Origin: an uncultured Sutterella sp.
GTDB lineage: Bacteria > Pseudomonadota > Gammaproteobacteria > Burkholderiales > Burkholderiaceae_F
Length of the DNA: 64,000 nucleotides
NCBI GenBank assembly: GCA_905202595.1
Contig: CAJKSP010000001.1
Coordinates: forward strand, 62,001 to 126,000
Direction: 5' to 3'
Below are positions 32,222-40,665 of this stretch, one piece after another. Under the pieces are notes generated by a model that was given only the letters and a program-made list of their open reading frames with translations, was not told the origin of the DNA and did no database searches. Position numbers and translations under genes: made by a program. Positions within the stretch are counted from its first letter, which is position 1. The number at the start of each line of letters is the position of its first letter.

Positions 32222-33238
32222 ATGAAGAAGCTTCTTGCCGTATTGACCGTGTGCGTTGCTCTAGCCGTGACTTCACTTGATGCTGAGGCTGCGCGTCGCT
32301 TCGGCGGCGGCTCCTCGTTCGGTCGTTCTGCTCCGACTTTTTCTCAGAAAGCCCCGGCTCCAGCAACTAATCCTTCCGTGGCGCCGCATCAGGCGGCATC
32401 GCCGAATCGAGCAGCACAAGGTGCCAATCAAGCTGGGCGCCCGGCTCCTGCGCCGCGTCCTTCAATGATGCGTAGCGTTTTAACGGGCATTGCTGCTGCG
32501 CTGGGTATTTCTGCCTTGCTGTCGCTTCTGGGCGTCAATAGTGCGGGCATGGCTAGCTTTATTACGGGCTTGCTGCTTGTTGTGGTGCTGTTTCTTGCTG
32601 TTCGGTTCTTTCTTTCCCGTCGCAAGGCGAGCACGGAGACAGCAGGCGGCACTGCTGCATACAGCGGCGAAGCAGAGAAGAACGCGTACAGCTATCAGCG
32701 TGAGGAGGTTTCTCCGTCTCCCGCTTCTGCGCCTCAAGCCTCTCAGCCTGAGGCGAATGCCAATGTTGTCGGTGCGCGTCCTGGTAGCGTGATGGATCAG
32801 TTCCTTCGAGGCCGTGAAGCCCCGGCTACTGCTGAAGCCGCTATAGATGTCACTCCCGTGGACTTTGATACAGAGGGCTTCCTGAGGACGGCTCGCGACA
32901 ACTTCATCAAGCTTCAGTCTGCTTGGGATACTGGCAATGTGATGACGATTTCGGACTTTACGACGAATGATCTCTTCATTGCCGTTACGCATCAGCTACG
33001 CGAACGGGGTAATGTGCCGTACAAGACTGAAATTTTGTCGCTCACGAATGAGTTGCTGGGTATTGCGCGCGACGGCGGAGAATACGTGGCGAGCGTACGT
33101 TTTCTCAGCAAGCTTCGCATCAACGGCGAGGAAGAAAACGCAGATGAAACGTGGGTGCTTGTCAAGCCGGTTGAGGGCGAAGGCGGCTGGCTTCTTGCAG
33201 GAATTAAGCAGAACGAAGAAGGTGCGGCGCACGCCTAA
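32222..33238 (+). CDS. Tim44-like domain membrane protein
   Basis: Predicted 338-residue inner-membrane protein. A signal-like N-terminus (KKLLAVLTVCVALAVTSLDAEAA) is followed by RRFGGGSSFGRSAPTF, a low-complexity Pro/Ala/Gln linker, two membrane helices at about 85-125, and a C-terminal Tim44-like domain (about 195-335) starting EGFLRTARDNFIKLQSAWDTGN. Such proteins occur next to ubiE and ubiB-type genes in proteobacteria; the role is unknown. ATG at 32222 is preferred to a TTG at 32204. A terminator follows. Confidence 0.85.
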   Translation: MKKLLAVLTVCVALAVTSLDAEAARRFGGGSSFGRSAPTFSQKAPAPATNPSVAPHQAASPNRAAQGANQAGRPAPAPRPSMMRSVLTGIAAALGISALLSLLGVNSAGMASFITGLLLVVVLFLAVRFFLSRRKASTETAGGTAAYSGEAEKNAYSYQREEVSPSPASAPQASQPEANANVVGARPGSVMDQFLRGREAPATAEAAIDVTPVDFDTEGFLRTARDNFIKLQSAWDTGNVMTISDFTTNDLFIAVTHQLRERGNVPYKTEILSLTNELLGIARDGGEYVASVRFLSKLRINGEEENADETWVLVKPVEGEGGWLLAGIKQNEEGAAHA

Positions 33239-33303
33239 TTGCTGCAATCTTCTATTGCTGGCATTTCATAAATTGCCAGGAAAAGAGTGCTAACTCCTTG
33301 ATT

Positions 33304-33338
33304 CAGCGGTGCTTTTAGGAGCACCGCTGATTTTTTTT
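33304..33338 (+). terminator. Terminator after the Tim44-like gene
   Basis: Perfect 10-base arms CAGCGGTGCT (33304-33313) and AGCACCGCTG (33320-33329), followed by an eight-T run. Confidence 0.93.
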
Positions 33339-33401
33339 GATCTTGATGAAATAAGTCTGCATTGGCGAGGCAGAAAGGCAAATTTTTCGGTCTTTAATAG
33401 T

Positions 33402-33470
33402 TTGACTGTAGCTGTGAAACCCTACAATTCGCGGAAATTTTTCCCCACCGAAATGGCGTAAAGCCGTTTC
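33402..33470 (+). promoter_or_regulatory. Possible promoter and leader dyad of the symporter gene
   Basis: TTGACT (33402-33407) and TACAAT (33423-33428) with a short 15-base spacer. Downstream, GAAATGGC and GCCGTTTC form a small dyad near 33450-33470 in the leader. Both assignments are tentative. Confidence 0.3.
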
Positions 33471-33504
33471 ACCGTTCAACGTCGTTTTATAAGGACTTGG
33501 TGAG

Positions 33505-35016
33505 ATGACGCTGATTGGTTTTGTTCTGCTCTATATCTTCGCCACGATCGCTATTGGCGTTTTTGCTGCCACGCGCGTGAAGAATACGAACGACTTTGCT
33601 CTGGCTGGCCGTAGCCTTCCTCTTCCGATGGTAATCACGGCGACCTTTGCAACCTGGTTCGGCTCTGAAACTATTCTGGGCCTTCCAGGGCGGTTCATCG
33701 AAAGCGGTATTGCCGGCGTCATTGAAGAGCCTTTTGGCTCCGGCATGGCGCTCATTCTCGTAGGCACTTTCTTCGCTTCGAAGTTGTATAAACGAAATAA
33801 TCTCACCATTGGCGACTACTACCGCGATCGCTATGGCAAGAGCGTTGAAATGCTTTGTTCGGTAGCAATCGTCATCTCATACCTTGGCTGGGTCGGCGCG
33901 CAGGTGACGGCGCTCGGTCTTGTTATCAACCTCATTACTGAGGGTGCCGTTTCGGTGACGACGGGCATGATCATTGGTGCGGCCGTCGTACTCTTCTACA
34001 CGATGGTCGGCGGCATGTGGTCTGTAGCCATGACTGACTTCCTACAGATGATCATCATCGTAGGGGGTCTGGTAGCCATTCTCTTCTTTGCAGCTGATCT
34101 AGCTGGCGGTATGGGCAAGGTCGTCGAGTATGCGCGCGAACGCGATTTGTTTCATGCATTGCCGGAGCAGACGCCTTCCGGATGGCTCTTCTGGATCTCT
34201 GCGGCGATGACGATGATGATCGGTTCTATTCCGCAGCAAGACGTGTTTCAGCGTGTTATGAGCGCGAAAAATGTGCAGACGGCTGTTGCTGGGCCGATCA
34301 TTGGTGGATCTGTCTACATTCTCTTTGCATTCGTGCCGATGATGATCGTGGTGGCGGCCGTGCTTGCTATGCCAGAAGTTGCTGGCGATATGCTTAAAAA
34401 TGATCCTCAGCAACTGTTGCCGACGCTTGTACGGGACTACATGCCCATGTGGTTGCGCGTACTCTTTTTCGGCGCGGTTCTCTCTGCAGTGATGTCGACG
34501 GCATCGGCGACAATGCTCGCGCCTTCGACGACTTTTGTTGAGAATGTTCTCAGCCATTTCATCAAGATCGATGATCGCAACATGCTTGTCGCCATGCGCA
34601 TCACTGTTGCTGTCTTTGCTGTCTTCGTGCTGCTGTACTCGATCGCGCTGGAAGGTGCGGCTATTTACGATATGGTGGCGATGGCCTATCAGTTCCCGGT
34701 TGTCGGCGCGTTCTGGCCGCTTGTTTGCGGGCTTTATTGGAAGCGAGCGACTCGGCAGGGCTGCTTTGTATCGATTGCGGTTGGTGCAACGGTGTGGGGC
34801 ATTCTGACATTCACGTCTCTTGGAGAGGTCTTCCCAAATGTGCTGGGAGGCTTCATCGTTGCCGGTTTAGGTATGGTGGCGGGATCGCTCATGCCGACGG
34901 AAGGCAACCGTCGCTTTATGGAAGAGCGCTTTGCTCAGGAATCGCAACAGTCTGAGTCGCATGGAGGCATGCCAGCGCTTGTTCCCTCTGCGGCCTCTGC
35001 TTCAGCGACGCTTTAA
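33505..35016 (+). CDS. Sodium:solute symporter (SSS family)
   Basis: Transporter of 503 residues with about 13 membrane helices, of the Na+/solute symporter family (PutP, PanF and relatives). Family features: the N-terminus with KNTNDFALAGRSLPLPMVITATFATWFG, the conserved YYRDRYGKS loop, GGMWSVAMTDFLQM (matching the SSS signature GGxxAVxxTDxxQ) and a later MSTASATMLAPSTTFVENV. Substrate cannot be assigned; amino acids, carboxylates or related small solutes are all possible. The Ser/Ala-rich tail is cytoplasmic. It stands alone between two terminators. Confidence 0.88.
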   Translation: MTLIGFVLLYIFATIAIGVFAATRVKNTNDFALAGRSLPLPMVITATFATWFGSETILGLPGRFIESGIAGVIEEPFGSGMALILVGTFFASKLYKRNNLTIGDYYRDRYGKSVEMLCSVAIVISYLGWVGAQVTALGLVINLITEGAVSVTTGMIIGAAVVLFYTMVGGMWSVAMTDFLQMIIIVGGLVAILFFAADLAGGMGKVVEYARERDLFHALPEQTPSGWLFWISAAMTMMIGSIPQQDVFQRVMSAKNVQTAVAGPIIGGSVYILFAFVPMMIVVAAVLAMPEVAGDMLKNDPQQLLPTLVRDYMPMWLRVLFFGAVLSAVMSTASATMLAPSTTFVENVLSHFIKIDDRNMLVAMRITVAVFAVFVLLYSIALEGAAIYDMVAMAYQFPVVGAFWPLVCGLYWKRATRQGCFVSIAVGATVWGILTFTSLGEVFPNVLGGFIVAGLGMVAGSLMPTEGNRRFMEERFAQESQQSESHGGMPALVPSAASASATL

Positions 35017-35055
35017 ATTCCGCGGCATTAGAACCATTTCGATACATTGACTACA

Positions 35056-35090
35056 GAAAGGGCCATGGTGAAGCATGGCCCTTTCCTTTT
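35056..35090 (+). terminator. Terminator between the symporter and glmU
   Basis: AAAGGGCCATG (35057-35067) and CATGGCCCTTT (35074-35084), a perfect 11-base inverted repeat followed by CCTTTT. Confidence 0.88.
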
Positions 35091-35174
35091 AGAATGCCCG
35101 CGCGTATGCGCTTGTGGTGCGGTTGAAACTCTTTGCGCAGCAAGCGATTTAACTTTCTTTTGGAGCATTCGATC

Positions 35175-36536
35175 GTGAACATCGTCATTCTTGCCGCGGG
35201 CATGGGGAAGAGAATGCATTCTCGTCTTCCCAAGGTCCTACAGCCGCTTGCCGGAAAACCGATGCTCGATCATGTGCTCGAAGCCACGGAAGGTTTCTCT
35301 GATTCGCCTTGCGTTATTGTCGTCGGACACGGTGCGGATACGGTACAAAACCGTTATCAAGGGCGAAGCGACATCTGTTTTGCTCTTCAGGTGCCGCAGC
35401 TCGGGACAGGTCATGCGCTTGCTCAGGCGCTGCCGAAGATCAATCTTGAAGATCCTCATACGCTCGTCTGTCTTGGCGATGTGCCGCTTCTCTCACGCAA
35501 GACCATTGCTGCTATGCAGGAAGAGTGTGGCGTTAATGATCTAGTGCTTTTGACTGTGAAGCTTCCGGATCCGAAAGGATACGGACGCATCATCCGCGAC
35601 GAGTTTGGCCGCGTGCAGCGAATTGTTGAGGAAAAAGATGCGACGGCGGATCAAAAGCTGGTTACTGAGATCAATACCGGCATTATGGCGTTGCCGACGA
35701 AACGTTTATCCAACTGGCTTTCACAGTTGACCAATAGCAATGCACAAGAGGAGTACTACCTCACGGACGTCATTGGATTAGCTGCTCGCGATGGTGCCCG
35801 CATTGCTACGGTTCATCCGGAGCATGTCTACGAAGTTGAAGGCGTCAACTCCAAGCGTCAATTGGCCAAGCTTGAGCGTACTTGGCAGAAGGCACAGGCG
35901 GAGGCGCTTCTTGATGCTGGCGTAACGTTGATTGATCCTGATCGCATCGATATTCGCGGCAGCTTAGAGTGCGGAGCTGATGTTGAGATCGATGTGAACT
36001 GCGTTTTTGAGGGCCGGGTTGTCCTTAAAGATGGCGTGCATGTGGGAGCCAATTGCGTCATTAAGGATGCTGTCATTGATCACGATACGGAGATACTGCC
36101 TTTCTGCCACATTGATGGAGCATATGCCGGCGAAGCTTGCCGAATCGGGCCTTTTTCGCGCTTGCGTCCAGGTGCAGAGCTTGTAGGGCTCAATCACATT
36201 GGCAATTTCGTTGAAGTAAAGAAATCTGTTGTAGGCGCAGGCTCCAAAGTCAACCACCTCACGTATATCGGCGACTCAGATGTTGGAGCCAGAGTCAATA
36301 TTGGCGCCGGCACCATCACTTGCAATTACGACGGCGTGAACAAGTTCCGAACGATCATTGGCGATGATGCCTTCATTGGATCAGGCACGCAGCTGGTGGC
36401 GCCTGTTACTGTCGGACCGGGAGCGACTATTGGCGCAGGCACAACGCTGACGAGGACTGCACCAGCAGGCAAACTGACAGTCGGGCGTGCGCGTCAGGTA
36501 ACGATCGAGGGCTGGCAGCGTCCTACGAAGAAGTAG
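35175..36536 (+). CDS. glmU: Bifunctional N-acetylglucosamine-1-phosphate uridyltransferase / glucosamine-1-phosphate acetyltransferase
   Basis: Last two steps of UDP-GlcNAc synthesis, the precursor for peptidoglycan and lipopolysaccharide (453 residues; E. coli 456). The N-terminal pyrophosphorylase starts VNIVILAAGMGKRMHSRLPKVLQPLAGKPMLDHV, with LGTGHAL and CLGDVPLL. The C-terminal left-handed beta-helix has repeats such as GAGTITCNYDGVNKF and the acetyltransferase region with His in KVNHLTYIGD. GTG at 35175 with GGAG nine bases before is the start; an upstream TTG frame is rejected. glmS follows after 68 bases. Confidence 0.96.
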   Translation: MNIVILAAGMGKRMHSRLPKVLQPLAGKPMLDHVLEATEGFSDSPCVIVVGHGADTVQNRYQGRSDICFALQVPQLGTGHALAQALPKINLEDPHTLVCLGDVPLLSRKTIAAMQEECGVNDLVLLTVKLPDPKGYGRIIRDEFGRVQRIVEEKDATADQKLVTEINTGIMALPTKRLSNWLSQLTNSNAQEEYYLTDVIGLAARDGARIATVHPEHVYEVEGVNSKRQLAKLERTWQKAQAEALLDAGVTLIDPDRIDIRGSLECGADVEIDVNCVFEGRVVLKDGVHVGANCVIKDAVIDHDTEILPFCHIDGAYAGEACRIGPFSRLRPGAELVGLNHIGNFVEVKKSVVGAGSKVNHLTYIGDSDVGARVNIGAGTITCNYDGVNKFRTIIGDDAFIGSGTQLVAPVTVGPGATIGAGTTLTRTAPAGKLTVGRARQVTIEGWQRPTKK

Positions 36537-36604
36537 AGCATTTTGCCGGAGTTTGAGGGTCGGCAGAATTTCTCCAAATAGTTTTCACATAAAGGATAGA
36601 CGCT

Positions 36605-38440
36605 ATGTGCGGCATCGTCGCGGCAGCAAGCCGCCGAAACATCGTTCCCATTCTTTTGGAAGGCCTTCGTCGGCTGGAGTATCGAGGCTACGATTCCTGT
36701 GGCATTGCAACTGTAGATGCTCTAGGCCTGCATCGAGCTCGTTCAGTGCAGCGGGTTGCCGAGTTGACACAGCGGGTACAGGAAGAGGGCCTTGAGGCAA
36801 ATACAGGCATTGCGCATACGCGCTGGGCAACGCACGGTGCGCCTGAAATTCGCAATGCACATCCGCATTTTTCTCGAAATTTCATAGGCCTGATTCATAA
36901 CGGCATTATTGAAAACTACGAAGAAATTCGTGATCGCCTGCAGAAAGCCGGCTACGAATTTACCAGTCAGACTGATACAGAGGCCATCGCGCATTTGGTG
37001 CACTTTCACTACCAAACCGCAGGTTCTCTCCTCAAAGCCGTAGAAGCTGCGGCGCTCGAGCTTCAAGGCAGCTACGCGATCGCGGTCATCTGCGCCGCTG
37101 AACCGCAGAAAGTGGTGCTTGCACGCCAAGGCTCGCCTCTGGTTGTCGGAGTCGGCGAAGGCGAAATGTTTGCCGCGTCAGATGCGATGGCTGTAGCTGG
37201 TCTGACCAATCGCTTCATCTATCTTGCTGAAGGCGATGTTTGCGAGCTGACGGCTGAGGGATATCAGGTTTTTGCAAGGCGCGGGAACTGCTTTGAGCCT
37301 GCTTCTCGTTCGGTGAAAGTTGTTCGTGCTTATTCCGGTGCAGTTGATCTCGGACCGTATCGCCACTACATGCAGAAGGAGATCTTTGAGCAGCCGCGTG
37401 CGATTGCCGATACGCTTGAAGGCGTCGTACATATTTCGCCGACACTTTTTGGTGCCGATGCTGAACCTGTTCTGAAAAGCGCGAAGAACTTGCTTCTCCT
37501 TGCGTGCGGTACTTCCTACTATGCAGGCCTTGCGGCTAAGTATTGGATTGAAGCCATTGCAGGCATTCACTGTGATGTGGAGATTGCAAGCGAGTATCGC
37601 TACCGCATTTCTGTTCCTGATTCGAATACGCTCGTTGTAGGCATTTCCCAATCTGGCGAAACGGCTGACACGCTGGCGGCTCTCCGGCATGCGAGAGACG
37701 ATCTGGGGATGTGCAATACGCTGGCTATCTGCAATGTGGCCAGTTCAATCATGGTGAATGAATGTCGGCTGCACTACATTACGCGCGCCGGCGTAGAAAT
37801 CGGCGTAGCAAGTACGAAAGCTTTCACGACACAGCTGGCATCCCTTTATCTTTTGGCGTTGACTTTGGCTAAGCTCAATGGACGTTTATCTGCTGAAGAA
37901 GAGGAAGCAGAGCTCAAGCGGCTGCGTCATCTTCCGTCAGCGCTATCGGCTGTACTTGCTCTCGAGCCTCAGGTCATCGATTGGGCGGAACGCTTCGCCA
38001 CGAAGCAGCATGCATTGTTTCTTGGACGCGGCGTGCATTATCCGATTGCGCTAGAAGGCGCTCTGAAGCTGAAGGAAATAAGCTACATTCATGCAGAAGC
38101 CTATCCAGCAGGTGAGCTCAAACATGGACCACTTGCTTTGGTAGACAAGGACATGCCGGTCGTAACCGTGGCGCCGAATGACAGCCTGCTCGAAAAGCTC
38201 AAATCCAATATGGCCGAAGTTCGCGCACGAGGCGGAGAGTTGTACGTTTTTGCTGACGGAGATTCCAACATTAAACCCGAAGAGCACGTGCACGTCATTC
38301 GACTGCCAGAGAACTATGGAGCTCTCTCGCCGATCCTTCATGTCGTACCGTTGCAGCTTTTGGCCTACCATGCCGCAGTCGTACGCGGCACAGATGTAGA
38401 CAAGCCTCGCAATCTTGCCAAGAGCGTCACGGTGGAGTGA
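36605..38440 (+). CDS. glmS: Glutamine--fructose-6-phosphate aminotransferase (isomerizing)
   Basis: First step of hexosamine synthesis: fructose-6-phosphate plus glutamine gives glucosamine-6-phosphate (611 residues). The start MCGIVAA places the catalytic Cys at position 2, exposed after Met removal. The glutaminase domain has EYRGYDSCG, HTRWATHG and the substrate loop. The two SIS isomerase domains contain LLACGTSYYAGLAAKYW, ISQSGETADTLAALR and GRGVHYPIALEGALKLKEISYIHAEAYPAGELKHGPLAL. The C-terminus ends NLAKSVTVE as usual. Paired with glmU, supplying cell-wall precursors. Confidence 0.97.
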   Translation: MCGIVAAASRRNIVPILLEGLRRLEYRGYDSCGIATVDALGLHRARSVQRVAELTQRVQEEGLEANTGIAHTRWATHGAPEIRNAHPHFSRNFIGLIHNGIIENYEEIRDRLQKAGYEFTSQTDTEAIAHLVHFHYQTAGSLLKAVEAAALELQGSYAIAVICAAEPQKVVLARQGSPLVVGVGEGEMFAASDAMAVAGLTNRFIYLAEGDVCELTAEGYQVFARRGNCFEPASRSVKVVRAYSGAVDLGPYRHYMQKEIFEQPRAIADTLEGVVHISPTLFGADAEPVLKSAKNLLLLACGTSYYAGLAAKYWIEAIAGIHCDVEIASEYRYRISVPDSNTLVVGISQSGETADTLAALRHARDDLGMCNTLAICNVASSIMVNECRLHYITRAGVEIGVASTKAFTTQLASLYLLALTLAKLNGRLSAEEEEAELKRLRHLPSALSAVLALEPQVIDWAERFATKQHALFLGRGVHYPIALEGALKLKEISYIHAEAYPAGELKHGPLALVDKDMPVVTVAPNDSLLEKLKSNMAEVRARGGELYVFADGDSNIKPEEHVHVIRLPENYGALSPILHVVPLQLLAYHAAVVRGTDVDKPRNLAKSVTVE

Positions 38441-38445
38441 CATCA

Positions 38446-38483
38446 AAAACCGGCGCATCTCTTTAAGAGATTGCGCCGGCTTG
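38446..38483. terminator. Bidirectional terminator between glmS and the second MarC gene
   Basis: CCGGCGCA (38450-38457) pairs with TGCGCCGG (38472-38479), extended inwards by TCTCTT/AAGAGA with one bulge. A-rich and T-rich flanks serve the convergent genes on both sides. Confidence 0.8.
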
Positions 38484-38516
38484 TTTGGTACAAAGTGCTG
38501 TGCCAGCAGTTGTGTG

Positions 38517-39164
38517 TTATGCGCCGCCCATGAAGGTTCGAACGCCGGATCCCATGAATTGCACGCCGATGCAAATCAGCAGGAATCCCATCAGTTTGCC
38601 AAGCACTAGTGTGCCGGATGGGCCAAGGCGTTTGGTCAGCATCTCTGAATAGCGCATCACTGCCCAGCTTGCCATGGCTGTACATACGATAGCAAGGGTT
38701 GTCCAGAAAAAGGCAATGGCCATGTCGATGTAGTCGCTGATTTCTGCAATTTCCGTCGAAATGCCGATGACGACCGCAATGGTGCCGGGGCCTGCTATGC
38801 CGGGCATGGCAATGGGGAAGAACGCGTAGTCATCTTTGTCTCGCCGAACGATGGGGGCTCTGTTCGGGGTGTTGCCTCCGAAGAGCATTTGATAGCCGAT
38901 AGCGGCAACAACTAGACCGCCGGCGACGCGCATGGCGCCGTAGGAAATGCCAAAAAGCGCTAGAAGGACGTTGCCGCTGACGAGGCTGACTAGCATGATC
39001 GCTGCAGCATAGATGCCAGCCCATTTGGCCTGTTCGATTTTTCTGGCATCGGACATGCCCTGTGTCAGGCTGATAAAAAGCGGAATCTTTGAAGGCGGGT
39101 TCGTTATGGTGATTAGAGAGACGATGCCGCCGAGGAAATACTGAAAATGGATCGCTTCCAGCAT
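38517..39164 (-). CDS. MarC-family membrane protein (second copy)
   Basis: Membrane protein of 215 residues with about six helices, same family as 16692-17369 but clearly divergent from it. FLGGIVSLITITNPPSKIPLFISLTQGMSD corresponds to the family's N-terminal NPxxxxPxFxxLT motif. YGAMRVAGGLVVAAIGYQML and FPIAMPGIAGPGTIAVVIGIST match the second conserved block. It is convergent with glmS and divergent from the efflux operon, sharing its upstream region with the putative TetR operator (about 205 bases away). Function unknown; a family link to amino-acid or drug export is unproven. Confidence 0.85.
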   Translation of the reverse strand: MLEAIHFQYFLGGIVSLITITNPPSKIPLFISLTQGMSDARKIEQAKWAGIYAAAIMLVSLVSGNVLLALFGISYGAMRVAGGLVVAAIGYQMLFGGNTPNRAPIVRRDKDDYAFFPIAMPGIAGPGTIAVVIGISTEIAEISDYIDMAIAFFWTTLAIVCTAMASWAVMRYSEMLTKRLGPSGTLVLGKLMGFLLICIGVQFMGSGVRTFMGGA

Positions 39165-39347
39165 GATTCATACAAACCAGCCGCCCTAACGGGGGCCGAT
39201 TTAGCGGTGCATTGAGGCTGTTTCAGCTCGTCGAAGATAGGCTAAGGAAGCCGGCATTCTACTGTGTTTTTATTAGTTGCTAGAAAGCAGGGCCGCAAAC
39301 TCCTGTAAAGCAAGTTGAATAGACAGCTTTTTATTCTAACTTTGTGC

Positions 39348-39386
39348 TATAAACCGATCACCCGTACGCCTGAACAATTGTTCAGG
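39348..39386 (+). promoter_or_regulatory. Efflux operon promoter -10 and TetR-type palindromic operator
   Basis: Perfect 18-base palindrome CCTGAACAATTGTTCAGG at 39369-39386, 60 bases before the adaptor gene, just downstream of a -10-like TATAAA (39348-39353). The position over the likely transcription start and the presence of a TetR gene at the end of the operon make it the probable repressor site. No convincing -35 is seen. Confidence 0.65.
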
Positions 39387-39445
39387 AATGACTTCCCGAC
39401 TTCAGATAAGAAGAAAAAATCTTCAAAAACAAAGGTAAGACTGAG

Positions 39446-40645
39446 ATGCTGTTACATCGCAATTCGCTGTACGTTGCGCTCTCTTGCGCCCTGGGTGCGG
39501 CCCTGTTGATGACGGGCTGCCAGCAGGAGGCAAACTCCTCCGGCGCTGGCGCGCCGGCTGTTGCACAGCAGATGCCGCCCGCACAAGTGAAAGTGGTGAC
39601 GGTGAAACCTGCGCCGACGCCCATTCAGACAGAGCTTTCCGGTCGCACGAGTGCCTACTATGTCGCTGATGTTCGCCCGCAGGTCAACGGCATTCTCCAG
39701 AAGCGCCTTTTTACAGAAGGTCAGGAAGTTAAAGCTGGCGAACCGCTCTATCAGATTGATCCTGCAGAGTATGAGGCGCAGCTCAAGAGCGCTCAGGCCA
39801 CACTTGCACAGGCACGCGCGACGCTTAGTCAAGCTAGTGCTGATGCGAAGCGCTCTTCTGAGTTGCTCAAGGTCAAAGCTGTTTCCAAGCAGTCTGACGA
39901 TGCTGCTCAGGCTGCTTACAAGACGGCTGTAGCAGCAGTTAAAGCGGGCGAAGCTGCAGTGACGACAGCGAAGATCAATCTTGACTATACGAAAGTACGC
40001 TCGCCGATCAGCGGTCGGGTTTCGCGCTCCGAATTTACGGAGGGGGCGTTGCTGACGGCCTATCAGGCCACTGCGCTAACGAATGTGCAACAGCTTGACC
40101 CTATATATGTCGATGTGACGCAGACCGCAGACGATCTTCTGCGCTTCCGCAGGGAAATTGCTGATGGCACTCTCAAAACGAATGCTGACGGCAGCGCTGA
40201 TGTGACGTTGACGCTTTCCGACGGAACGGTCTACCCGCAGAAAGGCAAGCTGACTTTTACGGGGGCAGAAGTTGAGGAATCAACGGGCAGCGTGAAGCTT
40301 CGCGCAGTTTTCCCGAATCCCGAGCGCATGTTGTTGCCCGGTATGTATGTGCGTGCACTTCTGCTTGAAGGCACCCGGCCAGAAGGCATTCTTGTGCATA
40401 TGCAGTCTGTTATGCGTGATGCGCGAGGTAATCCTTATGTCTATGTCGTCAATGCGGACAATAAGGTTGAAGTTCGCGAGATCAAGACTGAGCAGACGAT
40501 TGGGACGTATTGGCTGGTTAACAGCGGCCTTAAGGCTGGAGATCGAGTGATGTTTGAAGGTTTCCAAAGCACGGCTCCTGGCCGTACAGTCAATCCGACA
40601 GAGCTTGACCCGAAGACGATCCCGGAAGGCAAGCCTCTCTTCTAA
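39446..40645 (+). CDS. RND efflux periplasmic adaptor (AcrA/MexA type)
   Basis: Lipid-anchored membrane-fusion protein of 399 residues that links the RND pump to the outer-membrane channel. The signal ends LLMTGC, so Cys25 is lipidated. Lipoyl, hairpin and beta-barrel domains follow in order: SGRTSAYYVADVRPQVNGILQKRLFTEGQEVKAGEPLYQIDP, an Ala-rich alpha-hairpin (about 105-170), the second lipoyl half LDYTKVRSPISGRV, and the C-terminal GMYVRALLLEG region. First gene of the efflux operon; the pump gene starts 20 bases later. Confidence 0.93.
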   Translation: MLLHRNSLYVALSCALGAALLMTGCQQEANSSGAGAPAVAQQMPPAQVKVVTVKPAPTPIQTELSGRTSAYYVADVRPQVNGILQKRLFTEGQEVKAGEPLYQIDPAEYEAQLKSAQATLAQARATLSQASADAKRSSELLKVKAVSKQSDDAAQAAYKTAVAAVKAGEAAVTTAKINLDYTKVRSPISGRVSRSEFTEGALLTAYQATALTNVQQLDPIYVDVTQTADDLLRFRREIADGTLKTNADGSADVTLTLSDGTVYPQKGKLTFTGAEVEESTGSVKLRAVFPNPERMLLPGMYVRALLLEGTRPEGILVHMQSVMRDARGNPYVYVVNADNKVEVREIKTEQTIGTYWLVNSGLKAGDRVMFEGFQSTAPGRTVNPTELDPKTIPEGKPLF

Positions 40646-40665
40646 GCGACCGGAGCTACGAAAAG

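Noticed and set aside
36541..36604. glmS ribozyme before glmS
   Set aside because: The glmU-glmS gap is only 68 bases and has none of the conserved ribozyme structure, which is a feature of Firmicutes.
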